Shown in pieces: positions 9,701 through 17,681 of a stretch of 64,000 nucleotides of DNA. Position numbers and translations under genes: made by a program. Origin of the DNA: Mycobacterium sp. OAS707 (GTDB lineage Bacteria > Actinomycetota > Actinomycetes > Mycobacteriales > Mycobacteriaceae); assembly GCF_014873705.1 (NCBI RefSeq), contig NZ_JADBDS010000005.1, forward strand, positions 62,001 to 126,000, read 5' to 3'. Each line of letters opens with the position of its first letter. Within the stretch, counting starts at the first letter, position 1. Under the pieces are notes generated by a model, which saw nothing but the letters and a program-made list of their open reading frames with translations, did no database searches and was not told the DNA's origin.

Positions 9701-10383
9701 GGGATCGCCACAATCGCCTGCCGTGCAACCGGTTCCAGCGCCACAACCTTTTCGCCTAGCCCCGCCGCCGTCAAAGTGCGCGTCGCACGCACACGATCAA
9801 CAGCGCTCTGCGCAGCGGCCACACCCGCCCGGCCGAACACTCCGCTGACCGGCTCTTGCGCCTCGGCAATTGCAGGTGTGGTCAGAACGTCCCAAAGGTG
9901 CCAGATGACCCGCGGCTCAGCCAGCGGAGCCACCGCCAGCGCCAGACGGCTCATGGCTGTGAGAATTCCGTTCACCGTGAGCTCGACGGAGTCACTTTCC
10001 GAAAGCGTGAATGCCAACCGCGACCGCCCCGAAAACCGAGCGCCGGCAGGCAAATCCGGATCCTCGGGCTGGCCCACTTTCGGGCCGGTTCCTTGCTTCT
10101 CCTGGTAGACCTGCTCGAGAACATGCTGCGGCGGCAAGGTCACAATCAGCCGCGACTGCGACTCACCCTCAACCGGCTTCAGCCAAGGTACCTCGTGCTC
10201 GTCGACGACCACCTCACAGTCCACCGCACTCACCGTGAGCACGAGATGGTCACGCGGCCGCACTACCTGAAACCGCAGACGCCGGCCAAGCAAGCCGGGC
10301 GACTCCAAGCGCGCCGCGTCACCCACACGCATTCGACGCAGACGTGCAGCAGCACCAGGGTCGCGTTCAACCGGACGGTTCAT
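6739..10383 (-). CDS. Giant hypothetical protein (1214 aa), unknown function
   Basis: I do not recognise this protein. The start is taken at the ATG at 10383, preceded by a GGAGGTTGGAG ribosome-binding region; an in-frame upstream extension of ten codons is less likely. The N-terminal half is mixed, with a CPFGHRAVYITETRRR segment near residue 440. The last third (about residues 900-1200) is a long run of alternating hydrophobic beta strands with Gly turns (GFFGLRLSPKKMVLLEAAVE and similar), resembling a beta-solenoid or barrel-like surface. There is no signal peptide, although the strands are amphipathic. It is the first gene of a probable three-gene unit with the 1375-aa protein and the HELNH protein. 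Confidence 0.75.
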   Translation of the reverse strand: MNRPVERDPGAAARLRRMRVGDAARLESPGLLGRRLRFQVVRPRDHLVLTVSAVDCEVVVDEHEVPWLKPVEGESQSRLIVTLPPQHVLEQVYQEKQGTGPKVGQPEDPDLPAGARFSGRSRLAFTLSESDSVELTVNGILTAMSRLALAVAPLAEPRVIWHLWDVLTTPAIAEAQEPVSGVFGRAGVAAAQSAVDRVRATRTLTAAGLGEKVVALEPVARQAIVAIPASERARAIDGIAAAGLRPGVDVGRVPIYIGRPSPRPPTQSETALEVPSRLQLSPSERGAWAHAIDVDDAPGVAVELWNTRLGVRAGSTDAPTVDEVSADQRIVRAVWTRDLEQEIELPSWIELPPWPFRASLTRTNRIDIVNLSTGDAGSPWLLPAPAPVEVNKLALTSLGAFMDVRGHWDVKGVPLTEWQHRTTLGRDQFVRVVEKGYFCPFGHRAVYITETRRRADPTLPDGGFAILWQRHYIILRERVRSYSDRGMPGVQVTIDPKVTPDINDPGQDAFVFWPTIGTKEFAFTITVVDQDGSEHKYHAPLLFVLERRAEAPDKGRPTKHEVYEKYALTDDGRHHITGTPYEQLVRHDLGGKRIAIAPTAASGEATYETRTLRFTADLADDTCTPSMLFGEFVIPAVAAATGRKDSLPLSYADAYVQHGFSPADNKGEVVLVNAENAPPAALTFDSSDRSGGFLKPSQHIAGIARGSGPVSDVAAATTGAPADPSALFAGIGKLLGLFELADILDDLGLDDIPAYTAQLLDIVGAITGGISRAADFLGANPVGGQLDAAGAGLDALIHQTPAPSEGDFAAFITATLRPAVEAGRAAGVLGTLGKAEAAIVERTLATVDAVIHPPPGSPIVPAALLGSIAAGRPTASALNHVHLEWRPPIKQWPDGAPSDAIFLPPNPRSLLVAVDVRGGDLVVEPSVEVLAQLTDFRLQLLPGLPLLHIPFKRLYFRATSGAKTEIDVDLGELEWLGVLGFVDKLRELIPSDGFSDPPSVSVDTQGVSAGFSLVLPNVAVGVFNLSNMSMAADLKLPFIGDTPTVGFCFCSRERPFTVAVLFLGGGGFFGLRLSPKKMVLLEAAVEFGATLALDFGVASGSVSCMAGVYLRLQADDGSLTGYLRIRGEVDVLGLISACIEMYMGLTYEFGSGKVIGRATITVEVEVLVFSGSVSISAERKFAGSKGDPTFADALGPYVEPECPWINYCRAFAEV

Positions 10384-11245
10384 ATCTCCAACCTCCCCCG
10401 TCCTCATCGCCACGAGAAAGCCTCCATGGACAGCGTTTCAATGCCCCGCAGAACACTCCGAAGCCGCGCTTTCGCAGGCAGAGAATCGTGTACACCTTCG
10501 AAACATTCAGCTTGCACAGCGCATCAGCAGCAGTGACTCCGCCGCGCAATACTGCTGCCGAAACCTGGTCGATCCGATGCCCAAGATAAAGCGAGGGAAC
10601 CGCCGATCCATCAGGAAGGAAACGGCCCCGTTTAAGTGGGCCCAAACCGCCTCGACATCGCAGTGATGAACAACAACGACTCGACCAATCGGCGTCGACG
10701 CCGGCCCCACGCCAGTGCCGATTCCCGCAATGAATCTGGCTGTGCGTTTAGAGCGCAACCCGTCGCGCCTAATCGGACGCCAATTCGATGTGGCGGCAGA
10801 CCGCGACGGACCCGGTTCGATTCCAGACAGCAACCTAACCCCCTCCCCACGCACATGCGCGTTAATCGGTGACCGAACAGCGACGGTCCATAGAAGACAA
10901 GAACTGACTTGTGCGCGTGTTTCAATTGTGCGCTTCGAAGACATGCATTGTGCGCGTATTTGACAAGTCGAGTATCCCGAGTTTGACCAATCGACCGAAC
11001 GCCTCCGATGTGTCAGCGGTGGCGGTCGCGCGACGGCGTGCATATCACCAGCGCGAAATTCTTCGGCGGCGCAATCTGCAATCACTGATCAGATCGTTCG
11101 CAGAACCAGAATCGCATCACTGTGGTATTCCTCGACCCTTCTCATTCTGGAACGCGTGCAGTCATGGCGCACAACAAGGTTCGGCGACGCCGAGGCTAGG
11201 TAAGCTGCGATCGTCGCAGGAACCCCGCCGATCAGGGGGTCGTTG
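10384..11245. other. Long intergenic region, no convincing gene
   Basis: About 860 bp between the giant-protein unit and the kinase gene. No reading frame here resembles a protein I know. The visible structure is a cluster of three TTGTGCGC octamers at 10909-10916, 10926-10933 and 10948-10955, which could be regulator sites or part of a promoter. The 10383 gene must have its promoter at the left edge of this region. Confidence 0.5.
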
Positions 11246-11352
11246 ATGGAACTCGATACGATGGGGCGCCCCAACGGGATCTCCGAAGACAAGGCTCGTG
11301 AACTGCACACATTGCGGCGGCGGGCGCTGTATGGGATGGATCCCGCAATCAG

Positions 11353-13539
11353 TCAGGAGTTGAACAGATCAGGATCGGCCAAGATGGCGTTCGCTGGCGC
11401 ATCGCCTGTCCGCGTCGCCGACACCGGAATGATGAATACCGTCCCCTGTAGGGCGCATTCATTCGTTTCCATCTTCTGAGTTGCTACCCCTTCGAGCGTG
11501 CCGTCGGGCTGCGGCTCCAAGTCCAGACTTGCGGTCACCGTAAAGAGGTCCTTGGGGTCGATGGTCGCGGTTGTTGAGCCTCGGCTGGTGCCGCATTCTA
11601 TGCGCAAAGTGAGCGGCACATCATGCCAGTGACCATTGTCGAAACGAAGGACTGTTGAAAGTCCGCTGGCCTCTTGATAGTTGGCGTCGTCGAGTTCGGC
11701 GCCGGTGGCCACGCAACCCGAAGCGGCGCAGGAGGAACGGAATGCCCACCGATACGTTCGATTACTCGTGGCGAGATTCGGCACCCCCTTGTTATTCGTC
11801 GCGCTCAGAAAGTCGTAATCGAGCCGATAGGTACCGTCGAGCAGTGGGCCTGAAATCGTCGGCGGGGATGAACTGATTGTCGGTCGGTCGACCACGGAGA
11901 CCGGGTCCGCCACAGTAACGCCGGGTGGAATATCGCCAATCCGCGCTGCCACAAAGGGATCCTGTCTGACCACTCCCTGTAGGCCGCACTCGCTGGTGAG
12001 CACCGTGTTGGTCCGAAGGCCTCGGAGGGTACCGTCCGATTGCGGCGTCATTGTCCACGTCGTCATCTCGGTGTCCCCGCCGGCGACTTCTTTGTCGCCG
12101 TCGACCGAGCAATGCTCGTACTGGACGCGCTGCCTATCGGGCATGCGCAGCCACTCACTATCGGCATAGTGCCAAACGGCTGAAACGTTGGGTGTGATCG
12201 CTGCTTTGTGGTTGTCGTCCAGGGCGGTTCCGGTAGCCACGCAACCCTTGGACGTGCACGCTTGGCGATAGGCCCAATATGCGGTTTGGGTTTGCGGCTC
12301 CTTCCCTGGCGGAGGATTCGGCGAGCCGTTGACCGTTTGTTGGCCGAGCATGTAATCGAGGCGGTACGTGCCGTCGAGGACAGCGGCGGGTTGGACCGGG
12401 GCATTGGCTGTGGTTGGCGTCACACGATCCTTTTGGTGAATCACCCAGCTACTCAACCCGATCCCCGCGATGAGGATTACCGCAAGCGCTGCAGCAAGAA
12501 CGACTTTGGGCCGCTGTTTCCGCTTCTTGCTGAACGCCGGCGGATCGATTCCCCCTGGCGTCGATTCAACCCTGAGACGATTCACTTGCCCGGCTGCAGC
12601 GGGGGGCGTCGTGATCCGCAATTGAGTCTTGGACGTTGGAATGGGAGAGGCAGATGTTATGCCGGCCTCCGTGCCCCATTCACTGATGGGGTCACCGACT
12701 TGTTCATGGAATGCCGTAGCGAAATCGCGGCACCGCATGAACCGCTCGCCGGGGTCCTTTGCCAAAGCTTTTGCCAGTACTAAATTGAGTCGCGCCAAGT
12801 CCGGTCGTCGATCACTGACTGGCGGGGGGACCTGGGTGAGGTGCTGGCTGATGACCGCAACGGGGTTGGACTGCTGAAACAGCGGTGCCCCGGTCAGCAG
12901 GTGATACGCGGTAGCGGCGAGCGCGTACTGGTCAGCACGCCCGTCGAGTTCCGAACCCATAAGCTGTTCGGGCGCGGCGTAGGCGACGGTACCAACCGTG
13001 AGATTGGTCGCCGTGAGTCCACTCGGATCGATCATCGGTCGAGCTATTCCGAAGTCCGCCAGAAAGATTCGTCGCTGACCATCGCGATCGGGCTCGCTGA
13101 GCAAGACGTTGGCTGGCTTGACATCGCGGTGCAGTAGAAGGCGCTCATGGGCATGATCGAGCGCGCCAGCTAACGCCGTGACGATGGCCAGCACATCGTC
13201 GACCGGCATACCCGCGGGGTAGCGGTCGCACACCAGCTGAGCGGCGTCGGTTCCGTCGATGTAGTCCATCGAGATCCACAGTTGGTCGTCATACTCGCCG
13301 CGGTCATGCATACCGACGATGTGCGGATGAAATAGCGTCGCGGCCAGGTCCGCTTCCCGGATGAACCGCTGGCGGAACTCGATGTCAGCGGTCAGGGCCC
13401 GCGGGAGGATTTTCAACGCATCGTGACGCGGCAACCTCGGATGCTCAACAAGATAGACATCCCCCATGCCGCCCGATCCAAGTAGCCGCACAATCGTGTA
13501 GCCAGCAAACTTCGATCCGCTGGCAACAATCATGGTCAC
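11353..13539 (-). CDS. Transmembrane Ser/Thr protein kinase, PknF-like, with duplicated sensor domain
   Basis: A eukaryotic-like Ser/Thr kinase of 728 residues. Kinase domain about 12-280: Gly-rich loop LGSGGMGDVY, ATP-binding Lys at about 43, catalytic loop HRDVKPAN (about 137-144), DFG at 162-164 and the APE equivalent AAPEQ near 188. A basic linker leads to one membrane helix (about 346-367). The outside part holds two tandem copies of a roughly 160-residue domain (about 388-548 and 567-728), each beginning LDGTYRLDY and carrying four cysteines in the pattern C-x4-C...C...EC-x-LQG, so two disulphides per copy are likely. Start is GTG at 13539 or ATG at 13533. The outer domain probably senses an unknown wall or periplasmic ligand. 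Confidence 0.92.
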   Translation of the reverse strand: MTMIVASGSKFAGYTIVRLLGSGGMGDVYLVEHPRLPRHDALKILPRALTADIEFRQRFIREADLAATLFHPHIVGMHDRGEYDDQLWISMDYIDGTDAAQLVCDRYPAGMPVDDVLAIVTALAGALDHAHERLLLHRDVKPANVLLSEPDRDGQRRIFLADFGIARPMIDPSGLTATNLTVGTVAYAAPEQLMGSELDGRADQYALAATAYHLLTGAPLFQQSNPVAVISQHLTQVPPPVSDRRPDLARLNLVLAKALAKDPGERFMRCRDFATAFHEQVGDPISEWGTEAGITSASPIPTSKTQLRITTPPAAAGQVNRLRVESTPGGIDPPAFSKKRKQRPKVVLAAALAVILIAGIGLSSWVIHQKDRVTPTTANAPVQPAAVLDGTYRLDYMLGQQTVNGSPNPPPGKEPQTQTAYWAYRQACTSKGCVATGTALDDNHKAAITPNVSAVWHYADSEWLRMPDRQRVQYEHCSVDGDKEVAGGDTEMTTWTMTPQSDGTLRGLRTNTVLTSECGLQGVVRQDPFVAARIGDIPPGVTVADPVSVVDRPTISSSPPTISGPLLDGTYRLDYDFLSATNNKGVPNLATSNRTYRWAFRSSCAASGCVATGAELDDANYQEASGLSTVLRFDNGHWHDVPLTLRIECGTSRGSTTATIDPKDLFTVTASLDLEPQPDGTLEGVATQKMETNECALQGTVFIIPVSATRTGDAPANAILADPDLFNS

Positions 13540-13580
13540 AGACTACCGAGGCGCGCTGGTTAGATGGCCGTCTTGCGGCC

Positions 13581-13622
13581 GGTTGCTCTGGTGTATCGGT
13601 GGTTTGCTCGTTGGTTGCTCTG
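13581..13622. repeat. Short direct repeat GGTTGCTCTG, two copies
   Basis: The decamer GGTTGCTCTG occurs at 13581-13590 and 13613-13622, 32 bp apart, in the gap between the divergent kinase gene and the DUF732 gene. The spacing of about three helical turns could suit a regulator of the divergent promoters, but no family is indicated. Confidence 0.3.
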
Positions 13623-13686
13623 AGTGTCTGAAACGGGGTTACAGTTGTCGCCCGGCGGGTTGCCAGGGGGACAGGGGACTTTTCCA

Positions 13687-14010
13687 GTGAGGCTTACCAG
13701 CGGAATTGTCTGCGTTGCATTCAGCGCGACATGGGCACTCATTACACCCCTTGCGCACGCCGATCCCGGCAGCGATTTCCTGTCCAGGCTTCACGCGTAC
13801 GGGATCGACATCTCCGCAATTATGGGTCACCCGATCAGCTCGCAGGACACCATCGAGCTAGGGCAGGCCCTTTGCACCGAGTTGCACCAGGGAACGTCTG
13901 CGCCAGTCGAAACCGAAAAACTGTATCGGCAGATGCCACGAATCACCGACAAGCAGGCGGGCAACTTAGTTTCGGCAGCTCAATTCTCGATTTGCCCTGA
14001 CACGCTTTGA
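13687..14010 (+). CDS. DUF732 family exported protein
   Basis: A small secreted protein of about 107 residues from a GTG at 13687, which follows a GGGGGACAGGGGAC ribosome-binding stretch; a GTG at 13624 would add 21 residues in front of the signal peptide and is less likely. A hydrophobic signal segment ends at AHA|DPGSDF. The mature part (FLSRLHAYGIDISAIMGHP ... GQALCTELHQG ... FSICPDTL) is the typical DUF732 pattern, a four-helix mycobacterial domain with two cysteines that probably pair. The function of DUF732 proteins is unknown. It stands alone, divergent from the kinase gene. Confidence 0.85.
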   Translation: MRLTSGIVCVAFSATWALITPLAHADPGSDFLSRLHAYGIDISAIMGHPISSQDTIELGQALCTELHQGTSAPVETEKLYRQMPRITDKQAGNLVSAAQFSICPDTL

Positions 14011-14101
14011 ATGACTCCTTCGGTCTGAAGTGGGGTATGCACATGGGAGAGCCTCCACCACATTGCAGAAGGCCTGCGGCGTTTATGTCATATATGCCGT
14101 C

Positions 14102-14114
14102 GAGATGACATCTC
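14102..14114. promoter_or_regulatory. 13-bp perfect palindrome downstream of DUF732 gene
   Basis: GAGATG-A-CATCTC is a perfect inverted repeat in the 282-bp gap between the DUF732 gene and the 3' end of the ESX locus. Both genes converge here, so it may be a weak hairpin or a protein site. No gene is visible in the rest of the gap. Confidence 0.3.
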
Positions 14115-14292
14115 AACTGAGACAACGACACTCAGTTTGAGAAACTACAGCCGCCGCGGGGGGCGACTACGCCTTCGCCATGCTCGTGAAGCGCGCCATG
14201 TGAAGTTGATGGGCGATTCTGACCGACTTAATGGGACCATAAATTGGCGGTGTCGCCAGAACGGCGACGACGACGCCGTCGAGAAGCCCCGC

Positions 14293-16047
14293 CTACCCCG
14301 TCCACGTCTGTTCCTGGCGGAACACCACCATCGCGATATCGATGACGCGCGCCCCGGCGGTGATCCGCACCGTGTTCTCCGACGTCTGCTGGAACAACAC
14401 ATCGGGCCGGGTGGCCTCAGACGGGTTGTGCCCCAACGTGATCACCGTCGAGGACAGTCCCGCCGACGGCACGATCTGGGAGTGGTCGTTGACAATGATC
14501 GTCGGCACGAAGTCGGCGTGTCGGCCCGGCTCGACGACGGTGAGGTGCCGCTGGGCCAGCGAATACCAGCGGCGCGGCTCCTCGGAATAGATGACGATGC
14601 GCTCCCCGCACGCCGCGGCGCGGATCAACAGTTGCCGCAGATAGAACGCTGAGGTGTCCATCGTGATGCGGGTGGCCCGCTGCGGATCGGTCAACGGCCA
14701 CATCACCAGGTCGTCGCGCTGCATCGCCGGGCGTGCGGCGGGGTCGTCGTTGATCGCCGCGCCGACCAGCACACCGGTCGACCCGATCGGGATGGCCAGC
14801 TCGTCGCGCGCCTTCAGCACCCGCCGCGGCAGCGTCAGCCGCGGACGCGAGGTCGGGGCGGCGGCCAGCGCGGCTGAATATTGGTCGCCGGGTAGCGGAT
14901 TGAGGAACAGCGTGGGCGGCTGCTGGGGGGCTTGCGGGTCGGTGGTGCGCACCAGCGCCGACACCGCGATCTTCCCGCCGCGCTGTTTGCGCAGCGTCGT
15001 CATCTGCACGACGTGATCGCTGCGCAGCGCCCACATCGCGTTCAGGCTCTCGGTGGTGATGTCCTCAGGTGAGAAGTAGTACGTCGTCAGATAGCCCGGC
15101 CTGGTGTTGATGGTGCGCCATCCGACGCTGGCTTTGGGGCGCACCCGCGCCGGATGCGCCTCGGCGTGCTCATCGACGTCGGCGACCGGCGCGGAGGGTG
15201 CGCCGACACCGGCGAACACCTCGGACTCGAGCTCGTCATAGCCGGGGTCCTCGAGCACGTCCGGCGCGATCTCCTCGTCGGCCACCGCAACGGCGGACCG
15301 CGGCGGCGGGGCCGCCAGCCCGACGCCCAGCGCGGCCAGCGCCGCGTCATGTTCCTCGGCGTTGCAAGGCACCGCCCGAATCCCCTGCTGCAGTAGGGCT
15401 TTGAGGATCCGGTCGGACGCTGCGGCCGCGGCGGTGCCGATCGAGTGCCGGTAGGACAGGCCGGCCACCGACTCGGGCAGGATCAGCCGCACGGTCAGCC
15501 GGGTGGTGCGCTGCCCGGCCGCCGACCGGTCGGCCAGCAGTGTGGAGTACAGCGGCGGATATCCGCTCTGGGGCACCACCCGGTAGCCGTCGTTGACGAT
15601 GTCGAGTTCCAGGTGCAGGCCGCCGGGTTGCTCGAGATGGTCGATGAGCACCCGCAGCGGCACCGTGTTGGTGGTGTGCAGGGTCGCCGCGCTGCGCAGA
15701 AACGTCGGGCTGTCGGCGCGCCCGTCGATGCGCAGCATCGTGACGGCCTCCTCGCCGGCGGTGCGCACCCCGTAGACGTGGCCGCCGTGGTTGATGTCGA
15801 CCGCGGCGCCGACGGGGGTGGCGAATCGGCGCTGGCGTCGCCAGCGTGCTTGGGCGCCAACCCAACTCACGGCGTTGCGCCGGTGCACCGTGACCACCAG
15901 CGCCACCAAGGCGACCGCGGTGATCACCGCGGCCGGCCACCAGCCCCACCGGCCCGGCGGCAGCGCGGTGAACGCGGCCAGCGCGACGACCTCGGCGGCC
16001 ACCACGGCACCCAGCGCAGGGCGCAGCGCCACGGTGCGCGCCTTCAC
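14293..16047 (-). CDS. eccE: Type VII secretion protein EccE
   Basis: Peripheral/inner-membrane component of the ESX core complex, 584 residues. The GTG at 16047 overlaps the mycP stop by 4 bp (GTGA), which fixes the start; the open frame upstream is only a shadow of mycP. Two hydrophobic segments lie near the N terminus (ALGAVVAAEVVALAAF and AAVITAVALVALVVTV), as in other EccE proteins, followed by a long soluble domain. It is the last gene of the locus in this window; an eccA gene, which usually follows eccE in ESX-2, -3 and -5, is absent. Assignment to EccE rests on the family pattern and position after mycP. Confidence 0.88.
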   Translation of the reverse strand: MKARTVALRPALGAVVAAEVVALAAFTALPPGRWGWWPAAVITAVALVALVVTVHRRNAVSWVGAQARWRRQRRFATPVGAAVDINHGGHVYGVRTAGEEAVTMLRIDGRADSPTFLRSAATLHTTNTVPLRVLIDHLEQPGGLHLELDIVNDGYRVVPQSGYPPLYSTLLADRSAAGQRTTRLTVRLILPESVAGLSYRHSIGTAAAAASDRILKALLQQGIRAVPCNAEEHDAALAALGVGLAAPPPRSAVAVADEEIAPDVLEDPGYDELESEVFAGVGAPSAPVADVDEHAEAHPARVRPKASVGWRTINTRPGYLTTYYFSPEDITTESLNAMWALRSDHVVQMTTLRKQRGGKIAVSALVRTTDPQAPQQPPTLFLNPLPGDQYSAALAAAPTSRPRLTLPRRVLKARDELAIPIGSTGVLVGAAINDDPAARPAMQRDDLVMWPLTDPQRATRITMDTSAFYLRQLLIRAAACGERIVIYSEEPRRWYSLAQRHLTVVEPGRHADFVPTIIVNDHSQIVPSAGLSSTVITLGHNPSEATRPDVLFQQTSENTVRITAGARVIDIAMVVFRQEQTWTG

Positions 16048-17681
16048 GACATCCTCCTGCGGATCCCGGCCACCGCCGCGACGATGAGCGCGGCCCCGAA
16101 CGCGACCCCCACCCCGATCAGCGCCACGTTGCGCGGCCGCAGATCCGGGCCGGGCGGCGGCGGGGGCACGTGCAGGGCGCTGCTCAGATGCTCGGCGGGT
16201 TTCGGGTCGCCCGGCGTCACGTCGAACGTCAGCGCGGCGACCGGATCGACCACCCCGTGCCCGACCTGGTTGTCCACCCCGTGCGCCGGGTCGTGCGCGG
16301 TCTCGGTGATCCGCCGGATCACTTGGTGCGCAGTCAGATTCGGAAACTTGGCGCGCACCAGCGCCGCCACGCCCGACACGTAGGCCGCCGAGAAACTGGT
16401 CCCCCACATGCCGTTGCCGGTGCCGGGATCCTTGGCCGGCGAGGCGTTGACCGCCGCGCCGTTGACGCTAGACAGCCCCATGATCCGGGCGCCGGGCGCG
16501 GCCACCCCCACCCACGGGCCGTTGATGGAGTCGGGCATCGGCAGCCCGCCCGGGGTGACCGCGGCCACCGAGAGCACGTAGTCGGAGAACCACGCCGGGC
16601 TGACGATGGTGCGCACCCCGGCCCAGTCCCGCGGGTCGGCGGGGTTGAGCGGATTGAACGCCGGGTTCTGCCCGCAGTCGGGCTGCAGCGGGTCGTTGCG
16701 GTTACCGGCGGCGGCCACGATCACCGCGTCCTTGTCGACGGCGGCGTAGCGCACCGCCGCACCGAGCGGATCTTGGTTGACCGGCGCCGCGGCGTTGGTG
16801 CACGACGCCAGCGACACATTGATGACCTTGGCGCCCAGATCGGCGGCGGTGCGGATGGCCTTGGCCAGCGACAGGATGTCACCGGCCTTGCGGTGCAGCG
16901 ACTGCTCCTCCGGTGTCGGATGCGCGGGCGCGAACGCCACCGACGCCTGCCGGATCGAGATCAACGCGGCGTCGGGCGCCACCCCGACCACGCCGTCCGG
17001 TCCGCCGGGCGGCGGGCCGGGCACCAGCGGCGCGGCCGCGGCGGGATCGGCGGCCCCGTCGGCAGGCGCGTCGCCCTCGGGCGGCGGAGGCGGAGGGGGC
17101 GGCGGTGGCGGCGGCGCGATCACCGTGATCGTCTGCGGCGGCGGGGGTGGCGGCGGCGCGCTGGTCGGAGCCGGGTTGGCCGGCACCGCGGGGGGCGGCG
17201 CGACCGGCGGGGCACCCAGAGGCTTGGTCGGCGGGCGATCCGCGGGATTGGACGGCGCGGCGCCGATGATGCTGGCCACCGCGGTGCCGTGGTTCTCGCA
17301 GTCGGTCAACCCGCCGCCCGCCAGCCCCTGCACGTAGTCGCCGCCGGCGAACAGCGCCGGGAAGCGGGGATTGGGTGTCACCCCGGTGTCGATGACCGCC
17401 ACGGTCACCCCGGCGCCGGTGGAGTACTGCCAGGCCTGCGGCACCGACAGCATCACGTTGCCCGGCGCCGGCTGGGTGACGTCGGGATCGGCGATCACCA
17501 CCGGGTTGATGCAGGCCTCGGTCTGGCGCATCTCCTCGACGGGCCCCGGCGGCTCGGGCGGCGGTAGCGCGCCCGGGTCGATCACCGGCGGGCCGATGGC
17601 CAGCGCCGCAGGCGGTGCGGCCACGTTGGCCCCGAGCAGGACCGCCGCGCCGAAACCCGCAGCGGCCGAACGCATCCGCAT
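16044..17681 (-). CDS. mycP: Type VII secretion-associated serine protease mycosin MycP
   Basis: Subtilisin-like membrane-anchored protease of ESX systems, 545 residues. A signal peptide (about 1-29) is followed by a catalytic triad with Asp in AVIDTG (about 98), His in ENHGTAVAS (about 131) and Ser in GTSFSAAYVSG. A C-terminal membrane helix (VALIGVGVAFGAALIV) and a short basic tail close the protein. Between His and the next core strand sits an unusually proline-rich insertion (about residues 145-235) with a run of about a dozen prolines. Mycosins are needed for ESX complex stability. The ATG at 17681 shares one base with the eccD stop (TGATG). Confidence 0.95.
   Translation of the reverse strand: MRMRSAAAGFGAAVLLGANVAAPPAALAIGPPVIDPGALPPPEPPGPVEEMRQTEACINPVVIADPDVTQPAPGNVMLSVPQAWQYSTGAGVTVAVIDTGVTPNPRFPALFAGGDYVQGLAGGGLTDCENHGTAVASIIGAAPSNPADRPPTKPLGAPPVAPPPAVPANPAPTSAPPPPPPPQTITVIAPPPPPPPPPPPPEGDAPADGAADPAAAAPLVPGPPPGGPDGVVGVAPDAALISIRQASVAFAPAHPTPEEQSLHRKAGDILSLAKAIRTAADLGAKVINVSLASCTNAAAPVNQDPLGAAVRYAAVDKDAVIVAAAGNRNDPLQPDCGQNPAFNPLNPADPRDWAGVRTIVSPAWFSDYVLSVAAVTPGGLPMPDSINGPWVGVAAPGARIMGLSSVNGAAVNASPAKDPGTGNGMWGTSFSAAYVSGVAALVRAKFPNLTAHQVIRRITETAHDPAHGVDNQVGHGVVDPVAALTFDVTPGDPKPAEHLSSALHVPPPPPGPDLRPRNVALIGVGVAFGAALIVAAVAGIRRRMS
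16979..17249 (-). repeat. Low-complexity proline-rich coding repeat within mycP
   Basis: This stretch encodes runs of Pro and Ala, including about twelve consecutive prolines, and is seen on the plus strand as repeated GGCGGCGG/GGAGGCGG triplets (densest at about 17083-17120). It is in frame, so mycP stays intact. Such runs are prone to length change by slippage. Confidence 0.8.

Noticed and set aside
11246..11479. Plus-strand frame beginning MELDTMGRPNGISEDKARE
   Set aside because: It has no recognised family, weak ribosome-binding site and its second half is antisense to the kinase gene.
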